64,000 bases of DNA from Consotaella salsifontis (GCF_900167365.1 NZ_FUXL01000010.1:105463-169462), one strand, 5' to 3'; positions 8,678 through 19,086 are shown, numbered from the stretch's first letter. The notes: generated by a model not told the origin, from the letters alone. Numbers and translations are program-made.

Positions 8678-10390
8678 CTACTGCTGGATGCTGAGCCCGT
8701 TGCCCTTGCCGTGCTGGGAGAACGAGGCGACGTTGCCGCTTCCCGCCTGCGTCACCACGGCCTGGTTCCCGCTGCCTTCGATGACGGCGTAGATACGGTT
8801 ATCCTGGTCCTTCTGCGAAAAGGCAAAGGCATTGAGGTCGCCCGATAGCACGAGATCGACGCCGTTCAGGGACCCGGACTGGCTGATGTCGCCGGGCTGA
8901 AGCTTGGCACCGAGCGCCGACGTCAGCCGCTCGCCGGTGAAGACGGTTCCGCCGACCGCGTTGTTGTTGCTGCCGGTGATCGCGGCGTCGACCTGATTGT
9001 CCTTGCCCGACTGTGTGACGGAGAGCCGATTGAGGGAGCCGAGCACGCTCGCCCGAGCCGAATTGTCGCTGCCCGACTGGTCGAAGGAAAGGCTGTTGTC
9101 GCTTCCCTTGATCGCCTCCGTCCCGACGCTCGCCAGCAGCGCATTTCCGGCGCCCGACTGGACGAGCCTCAGCTGGTTGCGCTCGCCCCTGAGATCGGCT
9201 GCGGCGGCATTGTCGGTGCCGTCCTGCCGGAAGTCGATGTTGTTGTCGCCGCCGGTCTGCCGAAGCGCCAGTTCGTTGCCTGTGCCCGACACCGTCCCGA
9301 TGGCGCCGTTGCCGTCGCCATCCTGCACGATGCCGTAGAGGTTTTTCGAGCTCGCGTCGCTGGTGACGTAGCTGACGCTGTTGCCGTCGCCGATCTGCGA
9401 GATCAAGCCCTGGAAGAGGCTCCAGCCCTGGAACCCGTCCCAGGCCGCCGGCAGAAGCGCGAAGGCGCCGAGCCCGCCGCGACCGTCGCCGCCATTGTCG
9501 CGGCCGGCAAGCGTCAGGGTGACCTCATTGCCGGCGATCGCGACGCCGTCATTGTTCTGCATCACCTTGCCGACGACGTTGCGCGAGCCGCTCTGCAGCA
9601 GCCGAAGCTGGTTCGCCATGCCCATCTGCTCGATCGCGAGAACCGTGTTGTCGAGCCCGCGCGACTGCTCCAGCGTCGCACCATTGTTCGAGCCGACCTG
9701 GTTGATGGTCTCGATGCGCTGGCCGGACTGCGTCTGAATGACGGCCGCGCTGTTGCCGAAGCCCTCCTGCAGGGCGGTGATCAGGCTGTTGCCGGCGCCG
9801 GTGCCGGCGCCGTCCTGGGTGATGCTGACGAGGTTCGTCACGCCCGCACCCGGCCTGTCGACAGTATTCTTCTGGATCACCTGCCCGACGGACTGCGCGC
9901 CGGCGAGCGAGGTCTGGCGCAGGACGAGGCGGTTCGAGGCGGCGGCGGCGGCCGCGAAGGCGGCGCTCGCTTCCTGCCGGATCGCCTCGATCACCGTCGT
10001 CGCAAGGCCGCCGAGCGGCGTCTCCTGGATGATGTCGATCTCGTTGCGGTCGCCGGTCTGGCCGGTGCCGGTGACGACCAGCCCAAGGCTCGGTCGCACG
10101 CCCTGGCGGGTGTTGGTGTCGACCGAATTGCCGGAGCCGGTCTGGGTGATGCTGATCTGGTTGTAGCGGCCGTCCTGGCCGAGCGGCAGCCCGTCCGCCG
10201 GACCGCCGACGACATTCCTGTTGCCGTCCTGCACGATGCCGATCGTGTTGGTGTCGCCGGTCTGGCCGATGGAGACGGAGTTATCACCGGCGGATTGGGC
10301 AAGCGCCGGGGTCGCGAATGCCACGATCCCCCCAGCCAGCGCCAGCGCCAGTTCCCGCCGCCCAAACTTCATTCCACCGAATGCACCCAT
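8678..10390 (-). CDS. giant curlin-repeat amyloid subunit (570 aa)
   Basis: The largest of the five curlin-repeat proteins. A signal peptide (cleavage near TPALA/QSA) precedes more than a dozen curlin-type units with the Q-x-G-x-x-N spacing, e.g. SIGQTGDTNTIGIVQ, ITQTGSGNSVDT, FDQSGSDNSARASV, VTQSGKDNQVDAA and VTQAGSGNVASFSQ, and it ends HGKGNGLSIQQ. A non-repeat insert near residues 300-330 (FALLPAAWDGFQGWSLF) interrupts the ladder. E. coli CsgA has five repeats in about 150 aa, so this could form a very long beta-solenoid. Start ATG 10390 follows ATGGGGA; an alternative ATG lies at 10372. Confidence 0.87.
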   Translation of the reverse strand: MGAFGGMKFGRRELALALAGGIVAFATPALAQSAGDNSVSIGQTGDTNTIGIVQDGNRNVVGGPADGLPLGQDGRYNQISITQTGSGNSVDTNTRQGVRPSLGLVVTGTGQTGDRNEIDIIQETPLGGLATTVIEAIRQEASAAFAAAAAASNRLVLRQTSLAGAQSVGQVIQKNTVDRPGAGVTNLVSITQDGAGTGAGNSLITALQEGFGNSAAVIQTQSGQRIETINQVGSNNGATLEQSRGLDNTVLAIEQMGMANQLRLLQSGSRNVVGKVMQNNDGVAIAGNEVTLTLAGRDNGGDGRGGLGAFALLPAAWDGFQGWSLFQGLISQIGDGNSVSYVTSDASSKNLYGIVQDGDGNGAIGTVSGTGNELALRQTGGDNNIDFRQDGTDNAAAADLRGERNQLRLVQSGAGNALLASVGTEAIKGSDNSLSFDQSGSDNSARASVLGSLNRLSVTQSGKDNQVDAAITGSNNNAVGGTVFTGERLTSALGAKLQPGDISQSGSLNGVDLVLSGDLNAFAFSQKDQDNRIYAVIEGSGNQAVVTQAGSGNVASFSQHGKGNGLSIQQ

Positions 10391-10488
10391 CTAGATCGTC
10401 CCCATGACCGAGCCGACAACGTCGTAGGCGGCCGGGCGCGATTTACCCGGCCGCCCTAACCGCGGAGCTATGTCGCGGCGATGCTCAC

Positions 10489-11895
10489 CTACTGCTTCAC
10501 GCCGATGTTGTTGAAGCTGCCGACCTGCGTGAAATGCGTCATGGCGCCGCCCGACTGGGAAACCACGACCTGATTGTTGTTGCCCTTGATCGACCCGACG
10601 ATGGTGTTGTTGCCCGAGGACTGGCGGAATGCGAACAGATTGTCGTTCGAGTTGCTGCCGGCCGTGCCAACTGTCAGGTTGATGCTGTTGTTGTCGCCGG
10701 CCTGCTCGATCAGCCCTGGGGTACGGCTGAAGAAGACCGACCCGGCATCGCCGGTGAAGCCGCCAAGATTGCTGGAGTTGTTGCCGTCGCCGTAGAGCGA
10801 GACGGTGATCGACGAGGTCGCGTTGCCGTTTTGGGTTTGGGACACGCCGAGATTGTTGCGGTTGCCGACGACGGTGATGTCGGCCTTGGCGGCGGCGACC
10901 GCGGCGGTGTTGGTCTTCTGATATACGCCGATATTGTTGGAGTCGCCGGTGACGTTGAGGTCAGCGGTGCTGTTGAGCTCCTGTCCGATTGCGATCTGGT
11001 TGCCCGTTCCGGCGGTCGCGCCTCGGATCGTACCGGTGCCGTTCTGCTGAAAGGCGTAGGAATTGTTGTTGTTGGTGATGGTGTAGTTAAGGCTGTTCGA
11101 GCCTGTCTGACGCACGACTCCCTGCTCGAGCCCGACGGTGTGATAGGCATAGTTGCCGAAACCGCTGCCTGCGGCGAACCCACCCGAGAAGTCGGCACTT
11201 CCAGTATATGAGCCGTCGATGGTCAGGGTCGCGGTGTTACCTGTCAAATAGCCGGTCGAGTCCTGTCGGGCCACGTTGACTTGGTTCTTGGTCCCGGTTT
11301 GAGAGATCGTTAGGACGTTCTTTCCGCCGCTCTGATAGATACCGGATTCCGTTTCACCCTGCGTCGCCCTCGGCAGCGCGCGGTACTGACTGCGACCAAT
11401 GAGGTTCTGACTGCCGGATTGGGTCACCGTCGCGGCATTGCCGTCGGCGCTCTGGCTGATCGAGCTGATGCCGTTGAAGCTGCCGCTCTGTGACACCGTC
11501 GCCGCGTTGCCGTTGCCGGCCTGCTGCAGCTGGTAAAGGTTCTGGCGTTCGCCGGACTGCGTCACGGCGACGGTGTTGCCGTCGCCCTGCTGCGACAGTC
11601 CCTTGAAGGCAGCGCTGGTTTTGTCCGTCGCGCCGGTACCAACATTGTTGCCGCGGCCGTTGCGGGAGTCGGTCGCAGACTGGGAGATAGTGATCCGGTT
11701 GCCCTTGCCGTTCTGCGTCAGCGCATGAGTGGACGAACCTGCAGCGTTCGCGCCAACACCGCTTTGGGTCACCAGCGCGGAATTGTTTTCACCCGTCTGC
11801 GTGGAAAAAACGGTGTTGTCGTCAGCCAAAGCTGCGGTCGTCGCAAGTGCCAAAGCCGAAGCGGAGAGGATCGCGATTTTGTTCAGAGATGTCAT
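10489..11895 (-). CDS. large curlin-repeat amyloid subunit (468 aa)
   Basis: Signal peptide with cleavage near AALA/DDN, then curlin-type units throughout: FSTQTGENNSALVTQSG, ITISQSATDSRNG, VAVTQSGERQNLYQLQQ, AATVSQSGSFNGISSISQ, and the final THFTQVGSFNNIGVKQ. The middle is more divergent, with several Asn-rich turns such as TITNNNNSYAFQQNG. CAGGAGATCCC precedes the ATG. It is separated by 98-123 bases from the curlin genes on both sides, enough for separate promoters or processing sites. Secretion through CsgG and polymerisation outside the cell follow from family knowledge. Confidence 0.87.
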   Translation of the reverse strand: MTSLNKIAILSASALALATTAALADDNTVFSTQTGENNSALVTQSGVGANAAGSSTHALTQNGKGNRITISQSATDSRNGRGNNVGTGATDKTSAAFKGLSQQGDGNTVAVTQSGERQNLYQLQQAGNGNAATVSQSGSFNGISSISQSADGNAATVTQSGSQNLIGRSQYRALPRATQGETESGIYQSGGKNVLTISQTGTKNQVNVARQDSTGYLTGNTATLTIDGSYTGSADFSGGFAAGSGFGNYAYHTVGLEQGVVRQTGSNSLNYTITNNNNSYAFQQNGTGTIRGATAGTGNQIAIGQELNSTADLNVTGDSNNIGVYQKTNTAAVAAAKADITVVGNRNNLGVSQTQNGNATSSITVSLYGDGNNSSNLGGFTGDAGSVFFSRTPGLIEQAGDNNSINLTVGTAGSNSNDNLFAFRQSSGNNTIVGSIKGNNNQVVVSQSGGAMTHFTQVGSFNNIGVKQ

Positions 11896-12018
11896 GGGAT
11901 CTCCTGTTTCCTGCGCACCCGACAGACTCGATGGCAGCTCGGCTGCCGCGACAAAGCGGGATTAACGAGACGAAATCAGACGACGGGGACGGCTCGCGCC
12001 GCCCCCGTCAGGTATGGA

Positions 12019-13623
12019 TTACTGCTTCACGCCGAGGACGTTGCCTGTGCCGTTCTGCGAGAAGGTCGTCGAGTTGTAATTGCCGCTCTGCGTCACCGCG
12101 ACCTGGTTACCCTTGGACACGGGACCATCGAGGTTCCCCTGGATCGAGCCGCTGATCTGGTTGCCCCTGCCGTCCTGATTGAAGGCAAACATGTTCCCGT
12201 TGGAACTCGTGGTGCCGCCGACCGTCAGGTTCAGATCATTGCCGGACCCAGCCTGGGTCAGTCGGCCCGCCGTAAGTCCAACGCCGCCAGCGTCGTTCGA
12301 GCCGAACGAGTCATTGTTGTTGAAACTGCCCCACAGCTTGACGGTGGCAGTGTTGCGCGAGCCAAGGCCCGAGCCGGTCTGGTCGACCGTGAGCCTGTTG
12401 CTGTTGCCAGCCTTGAGGCTGACTGACGCGGTGTTGTAGACTCCGAGCTCGCCTGCCTTCTGATTGATGTTGAAGTCGTTGCTGGAGCCGTCCAGGATCG
12501 AGACGTTGGCGCGATTGGTTTCCGAGACCGCAACGATCGGACCATCCTGCGTGATGCCGACGTTGTTGTTGTCGCTGACACCCGCGATCGACACCGACGC
12601 GCGATTGTAGCCGTCGTACTGAGCGATGCCGACATTGTTGCCCTGACGAGCGATCTCGGCGAGATCGACGCTATTCTCGTAGCCTACCTGGTTGATGCCA
12701 AGCTGGTTGCTGTTGCCGGAGATCGAGATACCCTCGGCGGAGTTGCTCGAGCCCGACTGATTGATGCCGAACTGGTTGGTGTTGCCGCTGATCGCCATCT
12801 GAATGGCGTTCGAGTCGCCATTCTGGGCAAGCGTGCTGGTCGCAGCACCCGAGGCAGCAGCCTTGCCGGAGAGCGAGCCCTTGCCGTTGTTGTTACCGCT
12901 CATCACGATGGTGAGGGTGTTCCGGCTGCCGATCCCCAGGAACCCGCCCGACGTGCTCGCCTGACTGACCGACGAAATCAGGTTGCCATTACCGGACTGC
13001 GTCACGGTCGCCGTATTACCCGGGCGATCGTAGCCGAAGCCGAAGAAGCTGCCGGCCGTTTCGTTCTGCGAGAAGCTCGTGATCTCGTTGCCGCCGCCGG
13101 ACTGCGTGATCGTACCGCTGTTGCCGCGACCATTCTGGCTCGCGGTGTCGACGAGGTTGCCCGAAGAACCCTGCGTGATCGTCAGGACGTTCTTGCCGCT
13201 GTTGCCGCGACCCGTCTGCTGGACGTTCTGGATCGCGTTGCTCGAACCCGTCTGGGTCAGGGTGGCCTCGTTGCGGCCGACCATCTGATCCACACCAAGA
13301 CCGCTGGCGCCGATCTTGTTCAACGAACCGTTCTGATCGACGGTCAGCTTGTTGCTGCCGCCCTTCTGGGTCATGGCCAGACCGCCGGTGCCGCCGGCAA
13401 TGTTGCCGCCAGCGCCCGACTGAGTCACCGTCGCGTCGTTCGACGTGCCGTCCTGCAGCAGGTAGGCGCCATTGTCGGAGCTGCCGGACTGCGTGACCAG
13501 GGCCGTGTTGTTGGTCTGCTTTTGGTCGACGTTCGCCGTGTTGCCACCTGCATACGCGGCGCCGGCCACCAGGCTCATGGCCGTCGCGGCCAGAAGAAGC
13601 GTCTTGATGTTCGTCATGTTCAA
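12019..13623 (-). CDS. large curlin-repeat amyloid subunit (534 aa)
   Basis: First curlin gene of the series. A signal peptide (cleavage near GAAYA/GGN) is followed by a regular ladder of curlin-type units: ALVTQSGSSDNGAYLLQ, ATVTQSGAGGNIAGG, ATLTQTGSSNAIQNVQQ, FGINQSGSSNSAEGIS and LGINQVGYENSVD. It ends TTFSQNGTGNVLGVKQ, almost the same terminal block as the 468-aa neighbour. The start is ATG 13623, with GTTAGGGG upstream; ATG 13617 is an alternative. Being promoter-proximal, it may be a major fibre subunit (inference). Confidence 0.87.
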   Translation of the reverse strand: MNMTNIKTLLLAATAMSLVAGAAYAGGNTANVDQKQTNNTALVTQSGSSDNGAYLLQDGTSNDATVTQSGAGGNIAGGTGGLAMTQKGGSNKLTVDQNGSLNKIGASGLGVDQMVGRNEATLTQTGSSNAIQNVQQTGRGNSGKNVLTITQGSSGNLVDTASQNGRGNSGTITQSGGGNEITSFSQNETAGSFFGFGYDRPGNTATVTQSGNGNLISSVSQASTSGGFLGIGSRNTLTIVMSGNNNGKGSLSGKAAASGAATSTLAQNGDSNAIQMAISGNTNQFGINQSGSSNSAEGISISGNSNQLGINQVGYENSVDLAEIARQGNNVGIAQYDGYNRASVSIAGVSDNNNVGITQDGPIVAVSETNRANVSILDGSSNDFNINQKAGELGVYNTASVSLKAGNSNRLTVDQTGSGLGSRNTATVKLWGSFNNNDSFGSNDAGGVGLTAGRLTQAGSGNDLNLTVGGTTSSNGNMFAFNQDGRGNQISGSIQGNLDGPVSKGNQVAVTQSGNYNSTTFSQNGTGNVLGVKQ

Positions 13624-14443
13624 ACCCCTAACCCCCGCCCGGTATCCGCCGTGGCGTTGTTGATCTCGTCATTCGACCGGCGGCCGCGCGGCCATTCCGG
13701 GTCTGCCCGAGGCACAGCCTCGCTCATCGACCGCGGAGGCGGCCGGGCCGGACAGCCCTCCCCGCGGCCAAGCCGCGGACAAGCCGGGAGCGCTCACAGG
13801 AATCTCCCCCTGCGTCGAACCGTCTGCTTTTCTTCGGAGTTTCTCTAGACCCCCTAGGACGCTACTTGGATTGGGCTATCTGACCTGCTCCGTTAACGGC
13901 TGGGTAACCATTAGGAGATTTCCGGGCTCACGGTCAATCGGGAGACTCTCGCCCCACCGCGTCAACTCATTGGTAACGTTAAGGTGTATGGTTTCGTCAC
14001 TGTTCGCGCTCCGGTGCCGCGACTGCAGCTCACAACGCCCGATCCGTTAAAATTCGACCAATTGTTCCAGTTAGATCAATATCTTATTGGTTTAGTATCA
14101 GCGAGTGGACCTCTCGCCACGCTAAGCCGAAGGAACGTAGACCGCAGCCATATGGCCATGCGGCCAGGCCGTTTGGACGGAATTCGAACCGATAGCGTCT
14201 TACGGCCTAATCCGATGGATGTTCGCGAATACGGCCGACCTGTGCCCCTTAAGTATCAGTCGCCAACATCCACCTTAATACTGCACGACAAATCGGGTGG
14301 AGACGCCCGCAAAGTGGTTCTGAAGAGGCAGCAAATCAAGGTGCGCAACGCCTCGATGTAAGCACCCGGCGATGCTGTCGCGTTGCTGGCGATCCCCTTT
14401 GGCCGCGCGTCGGCCCGGTCGGCGCCTCGGCGAAGCCGATGCG
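13624..14443. promoter_or_regulatory. upstream control region of the curli locus (820 bases)
   Basis: No convincing gene. The part at 13860-14300 is clearly AT-richer than the window. It contains a perfect palindrome CCGTTAACGG at 13890-13899, two GGTAAC-containing tracts downstream of it (about 13906 and 13973) and a CCAAT...ATTGG inverted pair near 14058-14091. Because all ten curli-locus genes are transcribed leftward from here, this is the most likely place for the main promoter and regulator sites. A plus-strand frame at 13984-14361 lacks protein-like composition and is not annotated. Confidence 0.45.
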
Positions 14444-14824
14444 TCACGACGGCCTGTTCGGCAGCACCGACGCCAGGGTCCGGATCAGCTTTTCCGGGCT
14501 GACCGGCTTCTCGCATCGCGGGATGCGCTCGAAGCGCGAAGGGATCATCGGCTGGTCGTAGCCGGTCGTGAACAGGAACGGCACGCCTCGCTGGATGAGC
14601 CGCTCGGCAGCGGGGAAGATCGTCTCGCCGCCGAGGTTGATGTCGAGAACGGCGGCATCGATGCTAAGCGCGGCGTCGATCAGGTCCATCGCCCTTTCCA
14701 GGGACGGCGCGGGGCCGATGACGGACGCCCCAAGGCGCGTGAGTTCCTGCCGCAGATCGGTCGCGGTAAAATATTCGTCCTCGGCGACGAGGATGGCGCG
14801 CCCGGTCAGTGTTGTTTCAGACAT
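14444..14824 (-). CDS. single-domain response regulator (CheY-like)
   Basis: A 126-residue stand-alone receiver. The acidic pair is in ILVAEDEYF, the phosphoacceptor Asp is in AAVLDINLGG and the switch Lys is in IPRCEKPVSP. There is no output domain. The start at 14824 overlaps the end of the HWE kinase gene by eight bases, so the two are translationally linked and probably cognate partners. Such stand-alone receivers next to HWE kinases often act as phosphate sinks or shuttles; which role applies here is not visible. Confidence 0.88.
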   Translation of the reverse strand: MSETTLTGRAILVAEDEYFTATDLRQELTRLGASVIGPAPSLERAMDLIDAALSIDAAVLDINLGGETIFPAAERLIQRGVPFLFTTGYDQPMIPSRFERIPRCEKPVSPEKLIRTLASVLPNRPS

Positions 14825-17794
14825 GGGCAGGCTCCGTGACATTGCTTGCGGATACGGGGACGGTGATCGTGCAGTGGACGCCGTCCGGGCCGAGCTCGAA
14901 GCGGGTTTTGGCGTCGAGCTGGTAGGGCAGCGCCTGCTCGATCAGTTCGCGGCCCTGGCCACCGCCTTGAGGCGCGGTGCCGGCGGGCGGCATCGTCACG
15001 CCGCTTTCGCGCCAGTCGATATGGAGGCGCGGGCGCCCCCGGCGATCGGGCTCGATCATCTGCCACGAAATGGCGAGGCGCCCCCCCGACTGGCTTAATG
15101 CGCCGTATTTCACGGCATTGGTCGCCAATTCGTGGAACGCCATGGCCAGCATCTGGACCATGCTGGAACGCAGCCTGATGCCGTTCGGCCCGTCAAGCGT
15201 CACCCGGTCGGCGGCGCCGTCCATCGCTGACAGCTCGGTGCGCATGAGCTCGTCGAACGCCACCCGGTCGGTGTCGCTCAGGCGGGAGAGGAGGCTCTGG
15301 ACCCTCGCCAGGGCATCCAGCCGATCAGCGAATCTCCCCCGGAAGTCGGCGAGGTCCACGCTTGCTTCACCCGTCCGGTCGGCGGTCGAGCGAACGATGC
15401 CCATGAGGTTGCGCGTGCGGTGCTGGAGCTCGGCCACCAGGATCTTCTGCCGCTCCTCCCATTCGCGCCGCTCGGTGATGTCGGTCATTGCGCCGATCAT
15501 GCGCAGCGGAGTGCCATCGTCATCATAGAAGAAGCGACCTCGTCCGAAGAGCCAATGAACGGAATGGTCCGGATGAATCACGCGGAACTCCCGGACGTAC
15601 TCCTCATGACGCTCCATCGCCCGGTACAGCGCCCCCTCGGTCGTCGCCCGGTCGTCGGGATGGATGCGGGCTGCCCAGGTGTCGTAGCTCGGAGTGACCT
15701 CGCCGACAGCATAACCTTCCATGCGGAAGTGCTCGTCGGACCAGTGGATCTCGCCGGTGCGCACGTTCCAGTCCCACAAGCCGAGCTTGCCGACCTCGAC
15801 TGCGCTGCGCAGGCGCTCCTCGCTCCGCTCGATCCTCTCCCCCGCAAGCTTGGGCAGGGTGATGTCCTGCCCGATGCCTCCGACCATAGTGACCTTGCCA
15901 GTGGCGTCGACGATCGGAAAATCGGTGTTGCGCAGCCAGCGGATTTCGCCGTCGCTCGGCCGCCGAACACGGTATTCGAAGGTGGCGTGCTCGCCGTCGC
16001 GTACCTTTCGAATGCTCGCGGTCGCCTTCTCGCGGTCCTCCGGAACGACCAGCTCCAACCAACTGCGGTAGTTGTTGCCGGACAAAGCCTCCTCGCGGCT
16101 GAGGCCATAGATCGTCTCGAAGGCCGGCGTCAGGTACTGCCACTGCAAGGTCTCGCTGTCGCGGATCCACAGCACGTCTTGCGAGGCCGCGCCGAACTGG
16201 CGGAGTCGCTCCTCGCTTTCGCGCAACGCTTGCTCCGCCCGGGCGTGCTCGACCGCCGCCCAGGTGCGCTCGGCCACGTCCCGAGCGAGGTCGGCTTCCG
16301 CGTCGGTCCAGTGACGCACCTGACTATCGTTCAGGCCGAGCACGGCGACTAGCCGGCCCTCCTTGACCAGCGGAATGCCGAGGGCCGCGCGCGCCGAAAC
16401 CGAGGCGTAGGCTTTCCTGCGCTCCTCGTCGAAGCGAGGATCGGCCAGCACGTCGGTGGTTCTTGTCGTTCTGCCGGCCCGCCATTCCGACAGCCAATGC
16501 GGCGCAAAGTCGCCCACGGAATAGGTGCCAGCGCCACACTGATGCCGCCGGCGTAAGTGACAAGGATGCGGGCCGTGTCCTGATCCCTGCCGATTTGTGC
16601 GAAAAAGGCGCGGTTCGTGCCAAGCGCCTCTGCGAGCACGCGCGCCGCTTCACGCTGGATGGCCTCCGGATCGGCGATGAGGCGCAGAGCATCGCTGAGT
16701 TTGAGCAGGAAACTCTGTCGCTCCTCGCTTTCCTGCAGCTGTTTGTTGGCGTTCACCCGTTCGATCAGATCGGCGGTCAGGCGGGCGAGGAGATCGAAGA
16801 AGCGACACTCGCGCTCGCTCGGCGCATGGCGGTCTCGCCAGTGGGTCGAGAGCATTCCGATAAAGTGTCCGCTGGACGCCTTGAGTGGCGTCGACTGGAC
16901 CGATCTCAGCCCAGAGCGCCGGAACGCCTGGATCACGTCATCGCGCGCGTCGGGTGTTTCGACGTCCGACACGATGACGTGCCCGCCGGCATCAAGTGCC
17001 TGGGCGCAGGACGTGCCCATCGACGGCGTCACTTTTTGCCAGAAGCGGGCGGACTCCTCGTGAAAGCCGCGCCAGGCGAGGAGCTTGAGTTCTCCGGTCG
17101 CCGCGTCCAGCTCCTGAAGGCTGGAGGCGTCCGATTGCATCAAGGCGCAGGCGGCCTCGACCATCCGCTGATAGAGCGCCTGCGGCTCCTGCTCGCCGAC
17201 GAGTTCGGCGCTGACCCTCTGCAACTCCTCCATGGCGGCGAGGTCTGCCGTCAACTGTTCCTGCGTCGCCCGCCTTTCCTCAACCAGATGCAGACGATCG
17301 ATGACGGGACCGAGAATGGTGGCGTAGGTGCGCAGGAACTGGATCTCGTCCTCGCCAAATTCGCGCGGCTCGGTGTCGTCGACCTGAAGGATGCCATAGG
17401 GACGCTCGCCTGGGACGAAGATCGGCACATTGATCAGAGCGACCACGCCGGCGTCCCTCATGAAGCGGGGAACGCCGAACCTCGTCTCCGTGGCGATATC
17501 CTGAGAGATGACCGGCTTGCCAACACGGATCGAGTAGGTCTCTGACGAACGCTCGCCCATGGGAAGGCGAACCTGGCCGACAACGTCCGGTCCCCAGCCT
17601 ACGCCGGCGCGCACGAAGAGTTCCTGCCGCTCGTTCTGGATCTCCAGAACCTTTGCGCGGCCGGTGCCGAGCGCATCGCCCACCAGCCGGCAGGCCTCCA
17701 TGAGCACCTCGTCAAGGTCGTCGGAACGGATGGCGAATTCGCCGAAGTCAACCAGCACCTGCTGGCGCTTCATCAGCTGGTGAGGATCAAGCAT
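14817..17794 (-). pseudogene. GAF-GAF-GAF-PAS-PAS-HWE sensor histidine kinase, interrupted by one frameshift
   Basis: Two overlapping minus-strand frames together make one protein of about 990 aa. The 5' part (17794 down to about 16532) begins MLDPHQLMKRQQ after GGAGAGG and encodes two GAF domains and the start of a third. The 3' part (about 16532 to 14817) resumes with TYSVGDFAPHWLSEW, finishing the GAF domain. It then has two PAS/PAC domains and an HWE kinase domain with phospho-His in LQHRTRNLMG, N-box HELATNAVKYG and the diagnostic WRESG. The combined length is one base short of a whole number of codons, so a single missing base near 16530-16534 explains the break. Either a sequencing error or a recent inactivation. 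Confidence 0.85.
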
Positions 17795-17876
17795 GGAAGC
17801 CTCTCCGGTTCCGGGAGACGCACAGCCGACATATCCTGTCGCGGCCGTCCAGGGTCGTTTCGCCACCCGAAAATCC

Positions 17877-19019
17877 CTAACGGTTCTCCGCGATGATTCG
17901 TTCTGTCAACGGCATCTCGATCCTGCAGCGCAACCCGTTTGGCTCGAACCGCCGCTCGACCTTGGCCCCAAGCTGGTAATCCAGCGTCCGGTCCAGCAGT
18001 TCCGTGCCAAAGCCCTCGCGAGGCTCGCGCGGAGGCGGCCCCCGAACCCCGCTCTCCTTCCACTCCAACACGAGGCGGCGGAGCGGCGCCTCTCCCCCCA
18101 CGGACCACCGGATGGCGATATGACCCCGTGGCGCCCCCAACGCGCCGAACTTGATGGCGTTTGTCGTCAGTTCGTGAATGGCGAGCCCGAGCGTCTCCGC
18201 GCTCTTCGCCCGCAGGGTGATGGGCGGCCCCTCGATCGTCACCTGGTCGCCTTCGCGGGCGGCGGCGGCGAGGAGCTCGTCCGCCAACAGCGAGCCGAGA
18301 TCGACCCCGCCCAACGGATCGCGGGCCGCTGCCGACTGGACGCGGGCGAAGGCGTCGATGCGCCCCTCCAGATGGGTCGCATAGTCCTCCGGCGACGCGG
18401 CGGTCTCGGCGCTGCGCCGAACGATCGAGCGGATCACGGCCAACATGTTCCTCGTCCGGTGCTGGAGTTCGAGCATCAGCCGCCGCTCGCGTTCCTCCGA
18501 CCGTTCCCGCGCAGCGCCAAACAGGGCGCCGTCCGCGAAGTCTGTCGTTGCCGCATTGGCCGTGCAGTGAAATCCGGCGACCACGCCGGCCTCGTTCCGC
18601 AGCGGCGTCCATGTCCATCCGGACCGGGCGAACGCGCCGCTTTCAGGCATAAGGCCGAGCGGCAGATCCGCCGTCTGCTGGGACCGACCGTTCAGGACGG
18701 CCTCGATGATGGGGCGATAGGCCTGTCGAGCGTCGTTCCACGCGTCGGCGAGCGGCCGGCCCAGCGCCGCCGGGTGCCGTTCTCCCAGAAGGACGGCCAG
18801 CGCGTCATTGTAGAGCAGCAGGCGGTCGCTCCCCCAGGCAACGCAGGCGGGCTGACGGGTCGCGAGCATGATCTCGACCGCTGTCCGCAGGGCAAGCGAC
18901 CAGGTCTCGACCGACCCAAGGCTGGTCTGCGACCAGTCGTGGTTCCGCAAGAATTTCGCGGTTCCGCTGTCGCCGGGGGGCCAGTCGACCAATGCGGCGG
19001 AAGCCTCCGTCATCGTCAT
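17877..19019 (-). CDS. HWE-family sensor histidine kinase with one PAS domain
   Basis: This 380-residue cytosolic kinase has an N-terminal PAS-like sensor (about 20-160, with WSLALRTAVEIML and a CVAWGSDRLLLYNDA core). A HWE_HK domain follows, with phosphorylatable His in LMLELQHRTRNMLAVI, N-box AIHELTTNAIKFGA and the HWE-defining WKESG. There is no membrane segment. It sits 82 bases upstream of the larger, frameshifted HWE kinase on the same strand, so two kinases may feed the same receivers. The ligand is unknown; a cofactor such as flavin cannot be inferred from the sequence. Confidence 0.9.
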   Translation of the reverse strand: MTMTEASAALVDWPPGDSGTAKFLRNHDWSQTSLGSVETWSLALRTAVEIMLATRQPACVAWGSDRLLLYNDALAVLLGERHPAALGRPLADAWNDARQAYRPIIEAVLNGRSQQTADLPLGLMPESGAFARSGWTWTPLRNEAGVVAGFHCTANAATTDFADGALFGAARERSEERERRLMLELQHRTRNMLAVIRSIVRRSAETAASPEDYATHLEGRIDAFARVQSAAARDPLGGVDLGSLLADELLAAAAREGDQVTIEGPPITLRAKSAETLGLAIHELTTNAIKFGALGAPRGHIAIRWSVGGEAPLRRLVLEWKESGVRGPPPREPREGFGTELLDRTLDYQLGAKVERRFEPNGLRCRIEMPLTERIIAENR

Positions 19020-19086
19020 CGCTCCGTGCTCGATCCTCTTGAAACGGTCGAAGCGGCCTGCCGTTCGCTCCTAATACGCCAGTCGG

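Noticed and set aside
14165..14200. tRNA-like GGTTCGAATTCC on the minus strand
   Set aside because: The five-base arms flanking TTCGAAT do not pair (C-C mismatch), and no acceptor, D or anticodon stems could be assembled.
13984..14361. Plus-strand frame of 125 codons upstream of the curli locus
   Set aside because: No ribosome-binding site, no family resemblance, and it lies in AT-richer DNA that looks like promoter sequence.
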